Counted from the first letter of the stretch, positions 7,998 through 16,552 are shown. The stretch: 37,151 bases of DNA from a bacterium (GCA_030428205.1 JAUIBK010000033.1:1-37151); one strand, 5' to 3'. Notes: generated from the letters alone by a model not told the origin. Program-made: numbers and translations.

Positions 7998-8981
7998 ATG
8001 CCTGTGAAAACAAAGCTTAAAAAATATTCAACGCAGAAGCTCACGCCCATCTCTATCAAGGAATTTGAAGTAGGACGGCATGATTTCTATCTTCCTCTTT
8101 TTCAAGCGTCAACATCTGCGTCTGTTCAAGTGCCTTTTATCGTCGTCCGCGGAAGACATGAGGGGCCTACACTTGGAATCTCAGCTGCTGTCCACGGCAA
8201 TGAATTAAATGGAATTCTTATTGTTCAAGCTATTCTTGAAAGTCTGGACCCAGAAAAGTTGCATGGGAACCTACTGTGTGCACCAGTAGTGAATGTGCCA
8301 GGATTTAATCTCGGCAAACGCTACTTCATCGATGATGTTGACCTGAATAGCACCTTTCCTGGGAAAAAAGGGGGGAAGCCTTCGGAGCAGTATGCTTATA
8401 CGTTTCGGAAGACTTTTTTACCCGATCTCGACTATCTTATTGATATTCATACGGCGAGCCAAGGACGTCTCAATACAATGTATGTCAGAGTTGACCTTGA
8501 TTCTCCTCCGGCACGAGCACTTGCGATGAATTTTAATCCTGAAATTGTTCTCAACGCTAAAGGGAGTGATAGAACCTTTCGAGCTGCTGCTCGAGCTCTT
8601 GGTATTCCAGCTATTACTGTAGAAGCGGGGAACCCGAGTGTCATTCAAGGAAAAATGGTTTTTCAGGGAGAGCTCGGTATTCGAAATATCATGAATAGTT
8701 TGAACATGCTCGAGGATGGGGTGCTCGCCGTTCCTCGGCGCCCGGTGCTTTGTAAGTCTTCTGAATGGCTGCGTACTAAAAATGGTGGATTATTGCGCGT
8801 GAAGTTTGGCCTCGGTAACCGTGTTGATAAGAAACAGCTACTTGCTGAGCTTGTAAGCCCCTTTGGTGATGTGCTCGTTGAATATCATGCTCCATACGCA
8901 GGAATTGTGATCGGGATGGCAGCTAATCCCATAAGCATTCCGGGGACTCGTTATTGTCACTTAGGGAAGGTGATTGACTGA
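7998..8981 (+). CDS. Aspartoacylase/succinylglutamate desuccinylase-family hydrolase
   Basis: This is a zinc carboxypeptidase-fold hydrolase of the AstE/AspA family, 327 residues. The motifs are clear: HGNELNG (zinc His66 and Glu69), DLNSTFPG (substrate-binding, normally DLNRxFPG, about residue 112), DIHTAS (zinc His near 151) and TVEAG (catalytic Glu near 209). A C-terminal beta domain ends in GTRYCHLGKVID. I chose the ATG at 7998, 10 nt after the previous stop with AAGAG upstream; in-frame starts at 7953 (TTG) and 7956 would overlap the upstream gene. Family members remove an acyl group from an N-acyl amino acid. Beside ATP-grasp ligases, it probably cleaves or trims the amide product or a precursor, which is inference. 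Confidence 0.85.
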   Translation: MPVKTKLKKYSTQKLTPISIKEFEVGRHDFYLPLFQASTSASVQVPFIVVRGRHEGPTLGISAAVHGNELNGILIVQAILESLDPEKLHGNLLCAPVVNVPGFNLGKRYFIDDVDLNSTFPGKKGGKPSEQYAYTFRKTFLPDLDYLIDIHTASQGRLNTMYVRVDLDSPPARALAMNFNPEIVLNAKGSDRTFRAAARALGIPAITVEAGNPSVIQGKMVFQGELGIRNIMNSLNMLEDGVLAVPRRPVLCKSSEWLRTKNGGLLRVKFGLGNRVDKKQLLAELVSPFGDVLVEYHAPYAGIVIGMAANPISIPGTRYCHLGKVID

Positions 8982-9862
8982 TGTTTTTTTGGCTTATTAC
9001 ACACCTCGAAGATTCTGCTACAACCAAGCAAATCCTAGGCGCCTCAGCCGCCCAAGGTTGGAGATGCGATCATGTCGTCCCACGGAGACAAAACTACCTA
9101 CTTACGGCAACTTCCATAGAGGAGCTTTTCCCCGGAGAGGTCAGAGAGAAACCAGATTTCTGCTACGTTCGAATGGGAAGCTCGGCGTTTATTGAAGGTT
9201 TTGCTCTCCTCTCAAAAATTGCATCACTTGGTGTCCCTTGTATTAATTCCCCTGAGCATCTGATTGTGCAACGTGATAAGGCTCAAGCTCTTCTCACGCT
9301 GAGCCAAGCCGGAATTCCTACACCTCGAACTCTTGTGATTGGTAGGAGTTATTCTAAAGATTCGATTTTCAGGAGTGTAAGTGGCCCTCCATGGGTTCTT
9401 AAGTCTCGTTTTGGAGCTAAGGGAGATGGCGTTATGTTGGTAGAGTCCGAGCGTTCGCTTACCTCAGCTCTTGATTGGCTTTTTGGAACGTATCCTCAGG
9501 TGCTCTTACAAGAATTTATCGCTGCGCAAGCGGGAACAGATATTCGAGTGCTTGTTGTTGCTGGAAAAGCCATTGCTGCAATGAGGCGTTCGGCTCCTGA
9601 TAAAAATGAATTCCGATCGAATCTCTTTCTCGGAGGAAGAGGACAGAGAGTTGAGCTTACGGCTGAACTTACTACGCTTGCCGAAGACGCTGCGTCAGCT
9701 CTTGGTCTTACCATCGCAGGTGTTGATATCTTGGGAGAGGCGGGCAGCTATGTTGTCTGTGAGGTGAACTCTTCTCCTGGGCTCAAAGGACTCTCTGATG
9801 CGATGGGAGAGGACCTAGCTCTTGAGGTAGTCCCTCGGCTCTTTTCTGCCGTAACCCATTGA
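8981..9862 (+). CDS. RimK-like ATP-grasp ligase
   Basis: The 293-residue protein follows RimK/LysX architecture. It has a pre-ATP-grasp domain (residues 1-95), DKAQALLTLSQAGIPTPRT (about 98-115), WVLKSRFGAKGDGV (ATP-binding lysine and glycine loop, about 137-150), LLQEFI (about 174), DIRVLVVAGKAIAAM (about 186) and the metal site EVNSSPGLKGL (about 260). RimK enzymes add glutamate or similar amino acids to a protein or small-molecule carboxylate. The start ATG overlaps the preceding stop (TGATG), so the two are translationally coupled. Cytosolic. The substrate is unknown; the hydrolase next to it suggests an amide formed and removed in the same pathway. Confidence 0.88.
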   Translation: MFFWLITHLEDSATTKQILGASAAQGWRCDHVVPRRQNYLLTATSIEELFPGEVREKPDFCYVRMGSSAFIEGFALLSKIASLGVPCINSPEHLIVQRDKAQALLTLSQAGIPTPRTLVIGRSYSKDSIFRSVSGPPWVLKSRFGAKGDGVMLVESERSLTSALDWLFGTYPQVLLQEFIAAQAGTDIRVLVVAGKAIAAMRRSAPDKNEFRSNLFLGGRGQRVELTAELTTLAEDAASALGLTIAGVDILGEAGSYVVCEVNSSPGLKGLSDAMGEDLALEVVPRLFSAVTH

Positions 9863-9918
9863 GATTCTTACCGTGGCTACCTTGCTTAGCACTCAGGTAA
9901 GTATTATCATCGCCTATT

Positions 9919-10473
9919 ATGAAAGCTAACTATTCTTCCATATTCGTATTGCTTCTTGGGCTCTTTATCTCTCCTGGTTTAAGCCTGAGTGAAGAGATGC
10001 GTGTTGAAAAGCCACATAGAATTCACCAGCCTGAGGTAATTGGTTGGGTTGAGCGGGTTAAGGTTATGCCTCCGGGTGGGGATCTCCTTGAGCTTGAGGC
10101 AAAGCTTGCGCCATCATCGAGTCTGTCCTCGCTCCATGCCGAAGATATTGAGCATTTTACAAAAAATAAAAAAGACTTTGTGCGGTTCCGTGTTGAAGAT
10201 CGGAAGGGGAAAATGGTCGCCATTGAACTTCCACTCTCAACCAGTAAAAAAACAAAGTCTTCTACTGGCGCAAAACTTACCCGTGATGTAGTGAAACTTC
10301 CTGTGTGTGTGGCAGGGAAGAAACTTGAAGTTGAGCTCCTCCTCTCAGATCGTAGTGAGCTTGAGCAAGAGTTACGGTTGGGGAGAAATGAGCTTGCTGG
10401 AAACTTCATCGTTGATCCTGCTAGGACACATATGAACTCAATGGAGTGTGTTGCCGGGAGGGCAAACTCGTGA
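9919..10473 (+). CDS. Retropepsin-like (RimB/Zn_protease family) protein lacking the catalytic Asp
   Basis: This secreted protein (signal peptide through about residue 24, GLFISPGLSLSE) of 184 residues has the whole frame of the family annotated as ATP-dependent zinc protease (PF05618), now seen as retropepsin-like. Visible are EVIGWVERV, SLHAEDIE, RFRVEDRKGK, LPVCVAGKKLEVELLLSDRSE and LGRNELAGNFIVDPA. In the normal KxDTGAxTSxxHA active-site motif it has KLAPSSSLSSLHA: Ala at 64 replaces the catalytic Asp, and Pro-Ser replaces Thr-Gly. It should be catalytically dead, perhaps acting as a binding, sensing or partner subunit for the active copy that follows. The next gene starts in a 4-nt GTGA overlap. 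Confidence 0.82.
   Translation: MKANYSSIFVLLLGLFISPGLSLSEEMRVEKPHRIHQPEVIGWVERVKVMPPGGDLLELEAKLAPSSSLSSLHAEDIEHFTKNKKDFVRFRVEDRKGKMVAIELPLSTSKKTKSSTGAKLTRDVVKLPVCVAGKKLEVELLLSDRSELEQELRLGRNELAGNFIVDPARTHMNSMECVAGRANS
10457..10462 (+). promoter_or_regulatory. Ribosome-binding site of the active protease gene
   Basis: GGGAGG at 10457-10462 lies 7 nt before the GTG at 10470 and decides that start over the ATG at 10476 and the TTG/ATG further upstream. The GTGA overlap with the preceding stop is typical of translational coupling. Confidence 0.55.
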
Positions 10474-10991
10474 TCATGCTTCGTTTGCATGTGAGATTTT
10501 TTTTCTGCTTTTTCTCCTTCTTCTTTTTGTCTCCTCTTGCTCATGCAGATGCACAGGGGAGTAAGAAGCTACTTGTGCTTGGCTGGCTCGAAGAAGCTGC
10601 ATTGCTTCCATATAATTTTCAGGTACACGCCAAGCTTGATACAGGAGCAGATACGTCCTCGATACACGCCGAGAATATTGAAATATACATGAAAGAGGGA
10701 AAAGAGCGTGTGCGGTTTGATGTCTCTAATCGCTCTGGAGAAAGACTCACCATCGATAAGAAGGTGAGGCGACATGTTGGCATTAAACGCAAGAAGGGTC
10801 GAGCTCAACGTAGGCCTGTGGTTCGGCTCGGTGTTTGTGTAGGAGGGATTTTTGAAGCCGTTGAGTTTAGTCTTGTAGATCGATCTAACTTCTCATCTGC
10901 AGCTCTCGTTGGAAGAAACTTTCTTTCAGGGAAAATTCTTGTCGATGCTGCAGACTCCTACACCAGTGAACCTGAGTGTGCCAAAGGGTAG
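10470..10991 (+). CDS. Retropepsin-like aspartic protease, intact active site
   Basis: The 173-residue secreted protein (signal MLRLHVRFFFCFFSFFFLSPLAHA) matches the same PF05618 family. It keeps the catalytic motif KLDTGADTSSIHA (Asp57 of the 173-residue product). Other family marks are VLGWLEEA, RFDVSNRSGE, VRLGVCVGG, FSLVDRSNFSS, LVGRNFLSGKILVD. The start is a GTG at 10470 by its GGGAGG site. Family members, including RimB of Pseudomonas, occur with RimK ligases. It is the periplasmic, active half of a duplicated pair; the preceding gene encodes the inactive copy. The two share domain frame and order but diverge strongly in the N-terminal half. Confidence 0.85.
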   Translation: MIMLRLHVRFFFCFFSFFFLSPLAHADAQGSKKLLVLGWLEEAALLPYNFQVHAKLDTGADTSSIHAENIEIYMKEGKERVRFDVSNRSGERLTIDKKVRRHVGIKRKKGRAQRRPVVRLGVCVGGIFEAVEFSLVDRSNFSSAALVGRNFLSGKILVDAADSYTSEPECAKG

Positions 10992-10997
10992 GAAATT

Positions 10998-12491
10998 TTG
11001 AGAAGAAAACTTGGGATAATATTTGGTATTGTCTGTATTCTTGGTGGGATTGCGCTCGCCGTTTGCCGGAGCATGCTTTTTAATCTTACTTTTGCTCCGC
11101 ATGCGCACACGTATCGGTGGGAAGTAGAGCTTGTTGTAGAGGCTCAAGGTGGCTCAAAGCCAGCTCGACTCTCTGTGTATAATCCAAGCGTGCGAAACGC
11201 CTTTAAAATTCTAGATCGCAGCTTTTCCTCCAACGGTTATTCAATCTCTTCTACCCGTCTGAATAACCGCAGTACCATTGATTTTTATCGTAAGGATGCT
11301 TCACGTGGAGACCAGGAATTTTCTGTTCGCTATCAGATGGAGCGCGATCTTGCCAAACGAATTCGAATTATTACAGCCAAATCTCCACGAGTTTTTACTT
11401 CCTCTGAGCGCAGCGAGTTGAAAGAGTTTCTTGCCAGAACACATCATTTAAAAGGGGATGACACGAGAAGTCTCGTTCAGCAAATTTTTGAATCGAGCGA
11501 GGTTCCGTCGTTCCTCACAACAAGGCAGGCAAAGCTCCAAGCATTAGCTGAGCTCGGAGTTGCTGGAAAGCTTTATTACGGTTTTCGCCTTTCTCAAGCA
11601 CGAGAGGTTACTTCGTTTGCTCCTTTTTACATTGTCGTAAGTAGCCACGAGCATTTTGTATACTCGTTTAAAGAGAAGATCTTTCTTCCCCGTGAAGCAG
11701 TATTTCTCTGGGGGAGTTCCAAAGAGCCGCTTTATGAAGCCTCTGGTTTGTCGAAGCTTTCTTGGAAACTCAGTGCTATCCCGTTGCAGATTTCCCTGAA
11801 GCCTCAAGAGCATGATCGTAGAGGTTGGGTGAGTGCTTTTCTTCAGTGGTTCTCGTTACAACGGCTCAGTGTTGAGATTCAACACAGCTTTGCTGTGCTC
11901 TTGCTTTTGCCTCTTGCATCACTGATCATCGCTTTTCTGCGTAATGTCATCGGCTTTCAAACCTTCGGCACGTTTATGCCAGCCATTCTTTCGCTTGCTT
12001 TACGTGAGACGGGGCTTTTTGTGGGGCTCTTTCTTTTATCTCTTGTTTTATTGCTTGGGATTGGGCTTCGAATTCTTTTTAAGTACTTTCGGCTTTTGCT
12101 CGTTCCGCGGCTCACAGCTACCCTGACTTGCGTTGTTCTTCTCCTCTTTGTCTTAAGTCTGATCGGGATGAGTCTTGATATGCCAAGTATGACATCGCTT
12201 TCGCTTTTTCCTGTAGTGATTCTCTCCATGATAGTTGAGCGTTTTAGTGTTTCCCTTGAAGAGTATGGGCCTGTATATGGCCTGCGTATAATGTTCTTCT
12301 CTCTTGTTGCATCAGTCGTGTCCTACCTTGTCATCACTACACCGCATACGATTTATCTCTTTTCAGCTTTTCCCGAACTAAACCTCTGTGTGCTGGGTGT
12401 CGCTATCTTGCTTGGTCGATATTTTGGGTATCGATTGTTTGAACTTTTTCGCTTTCGTGAGTTGTCCCCTGTAGAGGGCGCTCGCTCATGA
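10998..12491 (+). CDS. Inactive transglutaminase fused to 7TM domain
   Basis: The 497-residue membrane protein starts at a TTG with AGGA 5 nt upstream (GTAGGAAATTTTG); its first residues are MRRKLGIIFG. One N-terminal membrane segment (residues 5-24) is followed by an extracytoplasmic domain (about 30-285) that I read as the inactive transglutaminase-like domain family (Transglut_i_TM). From about 298 it has seven or so membrane helices, with FQTFGTFMPAILSLALRETG between helices, a motif of the 7TM_transglut family. Known members lie in operons with RimK ligases and retropepsin-like proteins (Iyer, Aravind and co-workers, amidoligase survey). The gene starts 6 nt after the previous stop and ends overlapping the next by 4 nt. 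Confidence 0.82.
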   Translation: MRRKLGIIFGIVCILGGIALAVCRSMLFNLTFAPHAHTYRWEVELVVEAQGGSKPARLSVYNPSVRNAFKILDRSFSSNGYSISSTRLNNRSTIDFYRKDASRGDQEFSVRYQMERDLAKRIRIITAKSPRVFTSSERSELKEFLARTHHLKGDDTRSLVQQIFESSEVPSFLTTRQAKLQALAELGVAGKLYYGFRLSQAREVTSFAPFYIVVSSHEHFVYSFKEKIFLPREAVFLWGSSKEPLYEASGLSKLSWKLSAIPLQISLKPQEHDRRGWVSAFLQWFSLQRLSVEIQHSFAVLLLLPLASLIIAFLRNVIGFQTFGTFMPAILSLALRETGLFVGLFLLSLVLLLGIGLRILFKYFRLLLVPRLTATLTCVVLLLFVLSLIGMSLDMPSMTSLSLFPVVILSMIVERFSVSLEEYGPVYGLRIMFFSLVASVVSYLVITTPHTIYLFSAFPELNLCVLGVAILLGRYFGYRLFELFRFRELSPVEGARS

Positions 12492-13429
12492 TCCCTTTCT
12501 CCCTCACGACCAAACTTCGAGAGCAGGGAGTGCTTGGGATGAATGAGAGAAATCTCGCATATATCTCTGAGTGTAATGATCGCCACCATTACCCTTCGGC
12601 CGACAATAAAATAACCACAAAGGCCCTCGCGAGAGCGCACAACATCTCCGTTCCTGAGCTTTACAAAACATTTCACTACACAGGACAATTACGAACCCTA
12701 CAATCAGAGCTTGAAACTTACGAAACATTTGTTCTCAAACCAGCACACGGCTCCGGTGGAGAGGGTGTCTTGGTAGTCGACGGAAGGAAAGGCGACTTCT
12801 ACCTTCGAGGACGTGACAAAACATTACAGTACCAAGACATTCGCGACCATTGCGCTGAGATTTTGCACGGGCTCTATTCTCTCGGTGGTCGTCCTGATGC
12901 TATCATTGTTGAAGAACGAGTAGAATTTGATCCTCTCTTTGAACATCTCTCCGAAGGTGGCGTGCCTGATATAAGACTTATTGTCTACCGTGGTTTTCCA
13001 GTAATGGGGATGTTGCGTCTTCCTACGAAGCAGTCACAGGGGCGTGCGAATTTACACCAAGGTGCTATCGGAGTGGGGATCGATGTCGCAAGCGGAAAAA
13101 CATACTTTGGTGTGCATGGGAGCCATATGATTAACTCTCATCCAGACACTGGTCATCCACTTTCAGGGCTTGAGCTTCCGTACTGGAAACGATTACTCGA
13201 GATAGCATCGAGTTGCTACGACTTTTCTCAATTGGGATACCTTGGTGTTGATATCGTGTACGACAAAAACAAGGGACCACTCTTGCTCGAGATTAACGCT
13301 CGACCGGGGCTTGCCATCCAGCTTGCTAATCGAGAGGGGCTACTCTGTCGTCTTCGACAAATTGATTCATTTCTTAAAAAATGCACTCCATCAAAACAGG
13401 AGCGGATTGAGTTTGTTGCGGCTCTTTGA
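12488..13429 (+). CDS. Alpha-L-glutamate ligase-like ATP-grasp protein
   Basis: The 313-residue protein is of the alpha-L-glutamate ligase-related (RimK-related) family. Its ATP-grasp features are DNKITTKALARAHNISVPE (about residue 38), FVLKPAHGSGGEGVLVV (about 82-98), VEERVEFDP (about 138), a core strand DIRLIVYRGFPVMGMLRLPT (about 158-177) and the metal site EINARPGLAIQLANREG (about 266-282). The start ATG overlaps the preceding stop (ATGA). It closes the operon and is the third ATP-grasp enzyme in it. Cytosolic. The substrate is unknown; by partner genes it probably adds an amino acid to the same product handled by the membrane protein. Confidence 0.88.
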   Translation: MIPFSLTTKLREQGVLGMNERNLAYISECNDRHHYPSADNKITTKALARAHNISVPELYKTFHYTGQLRTLQSELETYETFVLKPAHGSGGEGVLVVDGRKGDFYLRGRDKTLQYQDIRDHCAEILHGLYSLGGRPDAIIVEERVEFDPLFEHLSEGGVPDIRLIVYRGFPVMGMLRLPTKQSQGRANLHQGAIGVGIDVASGKTYFGVHGSHMINSHPDTGHPLSGLELPYWKRLLEIASSCYDFSQLGYLGVDIVYDKNKGPLLLEINARPGLAIQLANREGLLCRLRQIDSFLKKCTPSKQERIEFVAAL

Positions 13430-13447
13430 TGAGGGGAGAATTGTAAC

Positions 13448-13495
13448 GCGAAGGCTTTGAAGGACACATAGATCAGGTGCCCTCGCGCCCTTCGC
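13448..13495 (+). terminator. Weak stem after the amidoligase operon
   Basis: GCGAAGG (13448-13454) and CCTTCGC (13489-13495) are perfect 7-nt arms with a 34-nt loop, 19 nt after the last stop of the operon. There is no U-tract after it. It might act as a terminator or RNA stabiliser, or be chance. Confidence 0.25.
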
Positions 13496-13663
13496 TGAAC
13501 AACAAGATTCTCATCTCTGACTACTGCTGACTTGGTTGGCTACTTAACCTTCTGATTTAACTGGCTGTTATGAAATTATCTCTCTGGTATGGGGGTAATC
13601 TTCTTGTTAGGATGCGATCAGAGTGAACCTTGCTCTAATGTCGATTGAAAAAGAGAGTTACCC

Positions 13664-15493
13664 ATGTCCAAGTACCTTTTTGCCTTCATATATCTCTTTC
13701 CATCTTTACTGCTAGCTCAGTACAACCCTATTGAGCGTATTTCTGTTGATAAAGATGGGTTTGAGTCTACAGCTGGTGGAATGAGTGGGTTTATTCAGTC
13801 TTCGGCCGATGGTCGTTTTGTAGTCTTTGTTTCATCAGATGATGATCTTGTGCTTGGAGATGATAACGGAGTCGAAGATGTGTTTCTCTACGATCGAACC
13901 AATGACACCTTAGAGCTGATCAGTACGAACAAGAACGGTAGTGATGCAAATGGGAGATCGTATGCACCTTCTCTTAGCTCAGATGGTCGTTACGTTGTTT
14001 TTACTTCTGAAGCGTCCGATCTTATTGTTGGAGACGACAATGGTGTAACAGATATCTACATTCGAGACACTCAGTCAGATACTACTGAGCGCGTGAGTGT
14101 CGACACAGACGAGCTTGAGAGCAATGGGGATTCTCATAGATCTGTTGTAAGTAGTGATGGGCAGTTCGTGGCGTTCTCGAGCGAGGCAACCAATCTTGTT
14201 GCTGGGGATACCAATGGGTTCGCTGACATCTTTGTTCGTGATCGTACTGCTGGTTCAACAGTAAGAGTCAGCCTGACTGATGATGAGGAAGAAGCCACGG
14301 GTGGAGACTCGCTTTGGCCTTCAATAAGTGCCGACGGTAGTCTTGTCGTGTTTCAGTCAGATGCTACAAACCTCTTCTTGAGCGATGGCAATAGCGCCAC
14401 AGACATTTTCTTACGTGATACCGACGCCGATACGACAACCCTTTTAAGTAAGAATGATGATGATAGTGAAGGAGATGCCGATTCTCTTGCTCCTGTCATA
14501 AGTGCTGATGGGACTGTTGTGGTGTTTTCTTCCCAAGCGACAAACCTTGCAGGCTCTAATCCTGATGGGCTAAGCCACATTTTTGCTGCAGTGGTGGCTA
14601 CAGAGGCTGTTGAGATTGTAAGTGTTGACTCTGATGAGACAGAAGGAGACGGCGGCTCGACGCTGCCTACGCTTACAGCTGATGGAAATCTTGTCTTCTT
14701 CCAGTCTGAGGCCACAAACTTAGACACTTCAAATGACGAGAATGGAGTAGGAGATATCTTTGTGAGAGACAGGGATAGCGGTACTACTGCTCGAATTTCG
14801 CTACGGCCAGAGGGAGGGGAAACGACTTCAGCCACAATGAATGTCTCAGTAAATAGTGATGGGCATTTCGTTACGTTTCAGTCGGATGAGGGTGAATACG
14901 TTGATAGTGATGATAATGGTGTCGCGGATGTGTTCGTGTTCAATACGCAGTGCCTCCTTACTGACGAAGGTTTTACAGAGCTTGATAGTGACAATGACGG
15001 TACTGATGATTGTAGCGACGAGTGCGGTGGAGACGCAGATAAAACTGAGCCAGGTGATTGTGGCTGTGGAAATGCTGACACTGATACTGACTCAGACGGT
15101 ACGGCAGACTGCCTCGATGGCTGTCCCTCTGATGGGGATAAGGCAGCACCTGGTGTGTGTGGATGTGGCGCCTCTGATGATGACTCAAATAGCAACGGGG
15201 TAGCAGATTGTCTTGATCCTACTTCATCAACGGTACCTCAGGAGCCTCTTGTTACCTACCGGAAGAGGAGAGACCGGCTTGTGTTTCGTGTTCCAAATGC
15301 GAGCCCTGGTGCTCGCGGGTATCGCTGGATCGTAAAGCGAGATGGGGTTGTTGTGATGCGCAGGAAGACAACAGGAATCAGATTACGGCTTAGGAACCCT
15401 CAGGGCGGTAGATATAAAGCTCGCTACCGAATCCTTCTCTCCCCAACTGGAAAGACTCAACTGAGTACGAAGGCCGCGGTTCGGGTGAGATAG
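13664..15493 (+). CDS. Secreted seven-repeat beta-propeller with thrombospondin type-3-like tail
   Basis: The 609-residue protein has a signal peptide (residues 1-18, ending LLLAQ). Seven repeats of about 55 residues follow, each with SxDGxxVxFxSxAxNLxxGDxNGxxDIFVRDR (for example at residues 46, 103 and 161). Seven copies suit a seven-bladed WD40-like/PD40 propeller, and the DDNG and DNG loops look like Ca-binding sites. From about residue 425 a Cys- and Asp-rich part (DSDNDGTDDCSDECGG, DTDSDGTADCLDGCPSD, SNSNGVADCLDP) is thrombospondin type-3-like, also Ca-binding. The last 85 residues form a basic domain, perhaps beta-sandwich (PLVTYRKRRDRLVFRVPN). A surface or extracellular role is likely. 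It is separated from the amidoligase operon by 234 nt. Confidence 0.85.
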   Translation: MSKYLFAFIYLFPSLLLAQYNPIERISVDKDGFESTAGGMSGFIQSSADGRFVVFVSSDDDLVLGDDNGVEDVFLYDRTNDTLELISTNKNGSDANGRSYAPSLSSDGRYVVFTSEASDLIVGDDNGVTDIYIRDTQSDTTERVSVDTDELESNGDSHRSVVSSDGQFVAFSSEATNLVAGDTNGFADIFVRDRTAGSTVRVSLTDDEEEATGGDSLWPSISADGSLVVFQSDATNLFLSDGNSATDIFLRDTDADTTTLLSKNDDDSEGDADSLAPVISADGTVVVFSSQATNLAGSNPDGLSHIFAAVVATEAVEIVSVDSDETEGDGGSTLPTLTADGNLVFFQSEATNLDTSNDENGVGDIFVRDRDSGTTARISLRPEGGETTSATMNVSVNSDGHFVTFQSDEGEYVDSDDNGVADVFVFNTQCLLTDEGFTELDSDNDGTDDCSDECGGDADKTEPGDCGCGNADTDTDSDGTADCLDGCPSDGDKAAPGVCGCGASDDDSNSNGVADCLDPTSSTVPQEPLVTYRKRRDRLVFRVPNASPGARGYRWIVKRDGVVVMRRKTTGIRLRLRNPQGGRYKARYRILLSPTGKTQLSTKAAVRVR

Positions 15494-15502
15494 AATTCGA
15501 CT

Positions 15503-16552
15503 TTATCTGCGCCGAAGTACTTCGCACTTTGCTTCATGGTGGTACGGAGCGTAGGTAAAGCCTATACGCACAATATTTCCTCCGATGTATACATCGTACG
15601 TATCCTTTGAGACCGGGACGATATTTTCAATATTTGGTTGAGTAGCACATTGGGTCCGAGGCTCATCTGTCGAAGCTGTGAGAACTGATGGTAGTTCTGC
15701 GTATCCTTTTTGTGCGGCGCTCGTTAAAGCGTGAGCAAGATATGGTTGAAGGTGTACACCTCCCTTTTTTCCAAGTACAACATCAAGCCCCGATGTGCCA
15801 CGAGGGAGTTCGATTCGGTGAGGTTCTTCCAAGAGGTTGTGGAGATAATCAAGCATAGAGTCGTAGGCACGTTGATCCATCAGTATGCGGAGCTCTTTGT
15901 GCAGAAAGGGATCTTGGCGTCCCTCAGAAGAGTCCTTAAAACGAAGAAGTCCTTGAAGCCCCTGTTCGTGAGAAAAAGAAAACAAGACAATAGCCTCGCC
16001 TTCTACAAGTTGCGCCGAACCGGAGCCGACAATTCCAGACTGGCCCGGCTTTCCTGAATAATGAGCAGAGAAGATAATTTGTTCTCGATTTCCACGTGAG
16101 GAACGTCGCAGAAACGGGCCGGCAATACTGGGTTTTGGAACAGGGCGAGGAGATTCTCCTTCCGAGAGAATAAGTTCAGGGCCATCTTCAGCAAAAATGA
16201 CATCTTCAGGGAAATGAGAAAAGGATTGGCCTGAAAGGTGTCGCTCAACTACGTTGCGAAATTCTTTTGCCACGTGGTCTAGTCTGGTCTGAAGATACCC
16301 TTTGAGAGAGATCGGTGAGGTAGCAAATGTTAGAAAATCAGCGAGAATACTTTCTTTCGTAGAGCTACGAGGGAATTGTTCTGGTTGTTGTTCGGGGCGA
16401 GTTCCTCTCCTCGCAGAGAACTGTTCCCAGCTCTGAGGGATACGTTCTCCGGGGCGTTGATGAGTGGCGTTTCTGTCAGTGCGACCACTGCTCGTCCAAC
16501 GTCGATTCGAGTTATGATTTCCAGAATGTGGGGTATGCGGTGAGTGGTCCAT
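15503..16552 (-). CDS. Protein of unknown function, partner of the GCS2-like gene
   Basis: The 349-residue product starts at an ATG without an obvious ribosome-binding site. Residues 1-70 are disordered-looking and rich in His, Arg, Gln and Pro (SPHTPHSGNHNSNRR, RPEQQPEQFPRSS). The rest appears globular: helices around 75-110 (ILADFLTFATSPISLKGYLQ), then IIFSAHYSGKPGQSG and a beta-rich C-terminus ending GFTYAPYHHEAKCEVLRRR. There is no signal peptide or membrane segment. I do not recognise a family. It lies 158 nt downstream of the 933-residue protein, same strand, also with a disordered start, so the two may act together. A palindrome TTCAAT-N7-ATTGAA at 16567-16585 sits 14-33 nt upstream of the start and could be an operator. 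Confidence 0.6.
   Translation of the reverse strand: MDHSPHTPHSGNHNSNRRWTSSGRTDRNATHQRPGERIPQSWEQFSARRGTRPEQQPEQFPRSSTKESILADFLTFATSPISLKGYLQTRLDHVAKEFRNVVERHLSGQSFSHFPEDVIFAEDGPELILSEGESPRPVPKPSIAGPFLRRSSRGNREQIIFSAHYSGKPGQSGIVGSGSAQLVEGEAIVLFSFSHEQGLQGLLRFKDSSEGRQDPFLHKELRILMDQRAYDSMLDYLHNLLEEPHRIELPRGTSGLDVVLGKKGGVHLQPYLAHALTSAAQKGYAELPSVLTASTDEPRTQCATQPNIENIVPVSKDTYDVYIGGNIVRIGFTYAPYHHEAKCEVLRRR

Noticed and set aside
10023..10544. Minus-strand frame of 173 codons across the protease pair
   Set aside because: Antisense to two genes with clear family motifs; Ser/Arg-rich shadow.
14353..14835. Minus-strand frame of 160 codons inside the propeller gene
   Set aside because: Antisense to seven clear repeats; its Ser/Val-rich composition is a shadow of the repeats.
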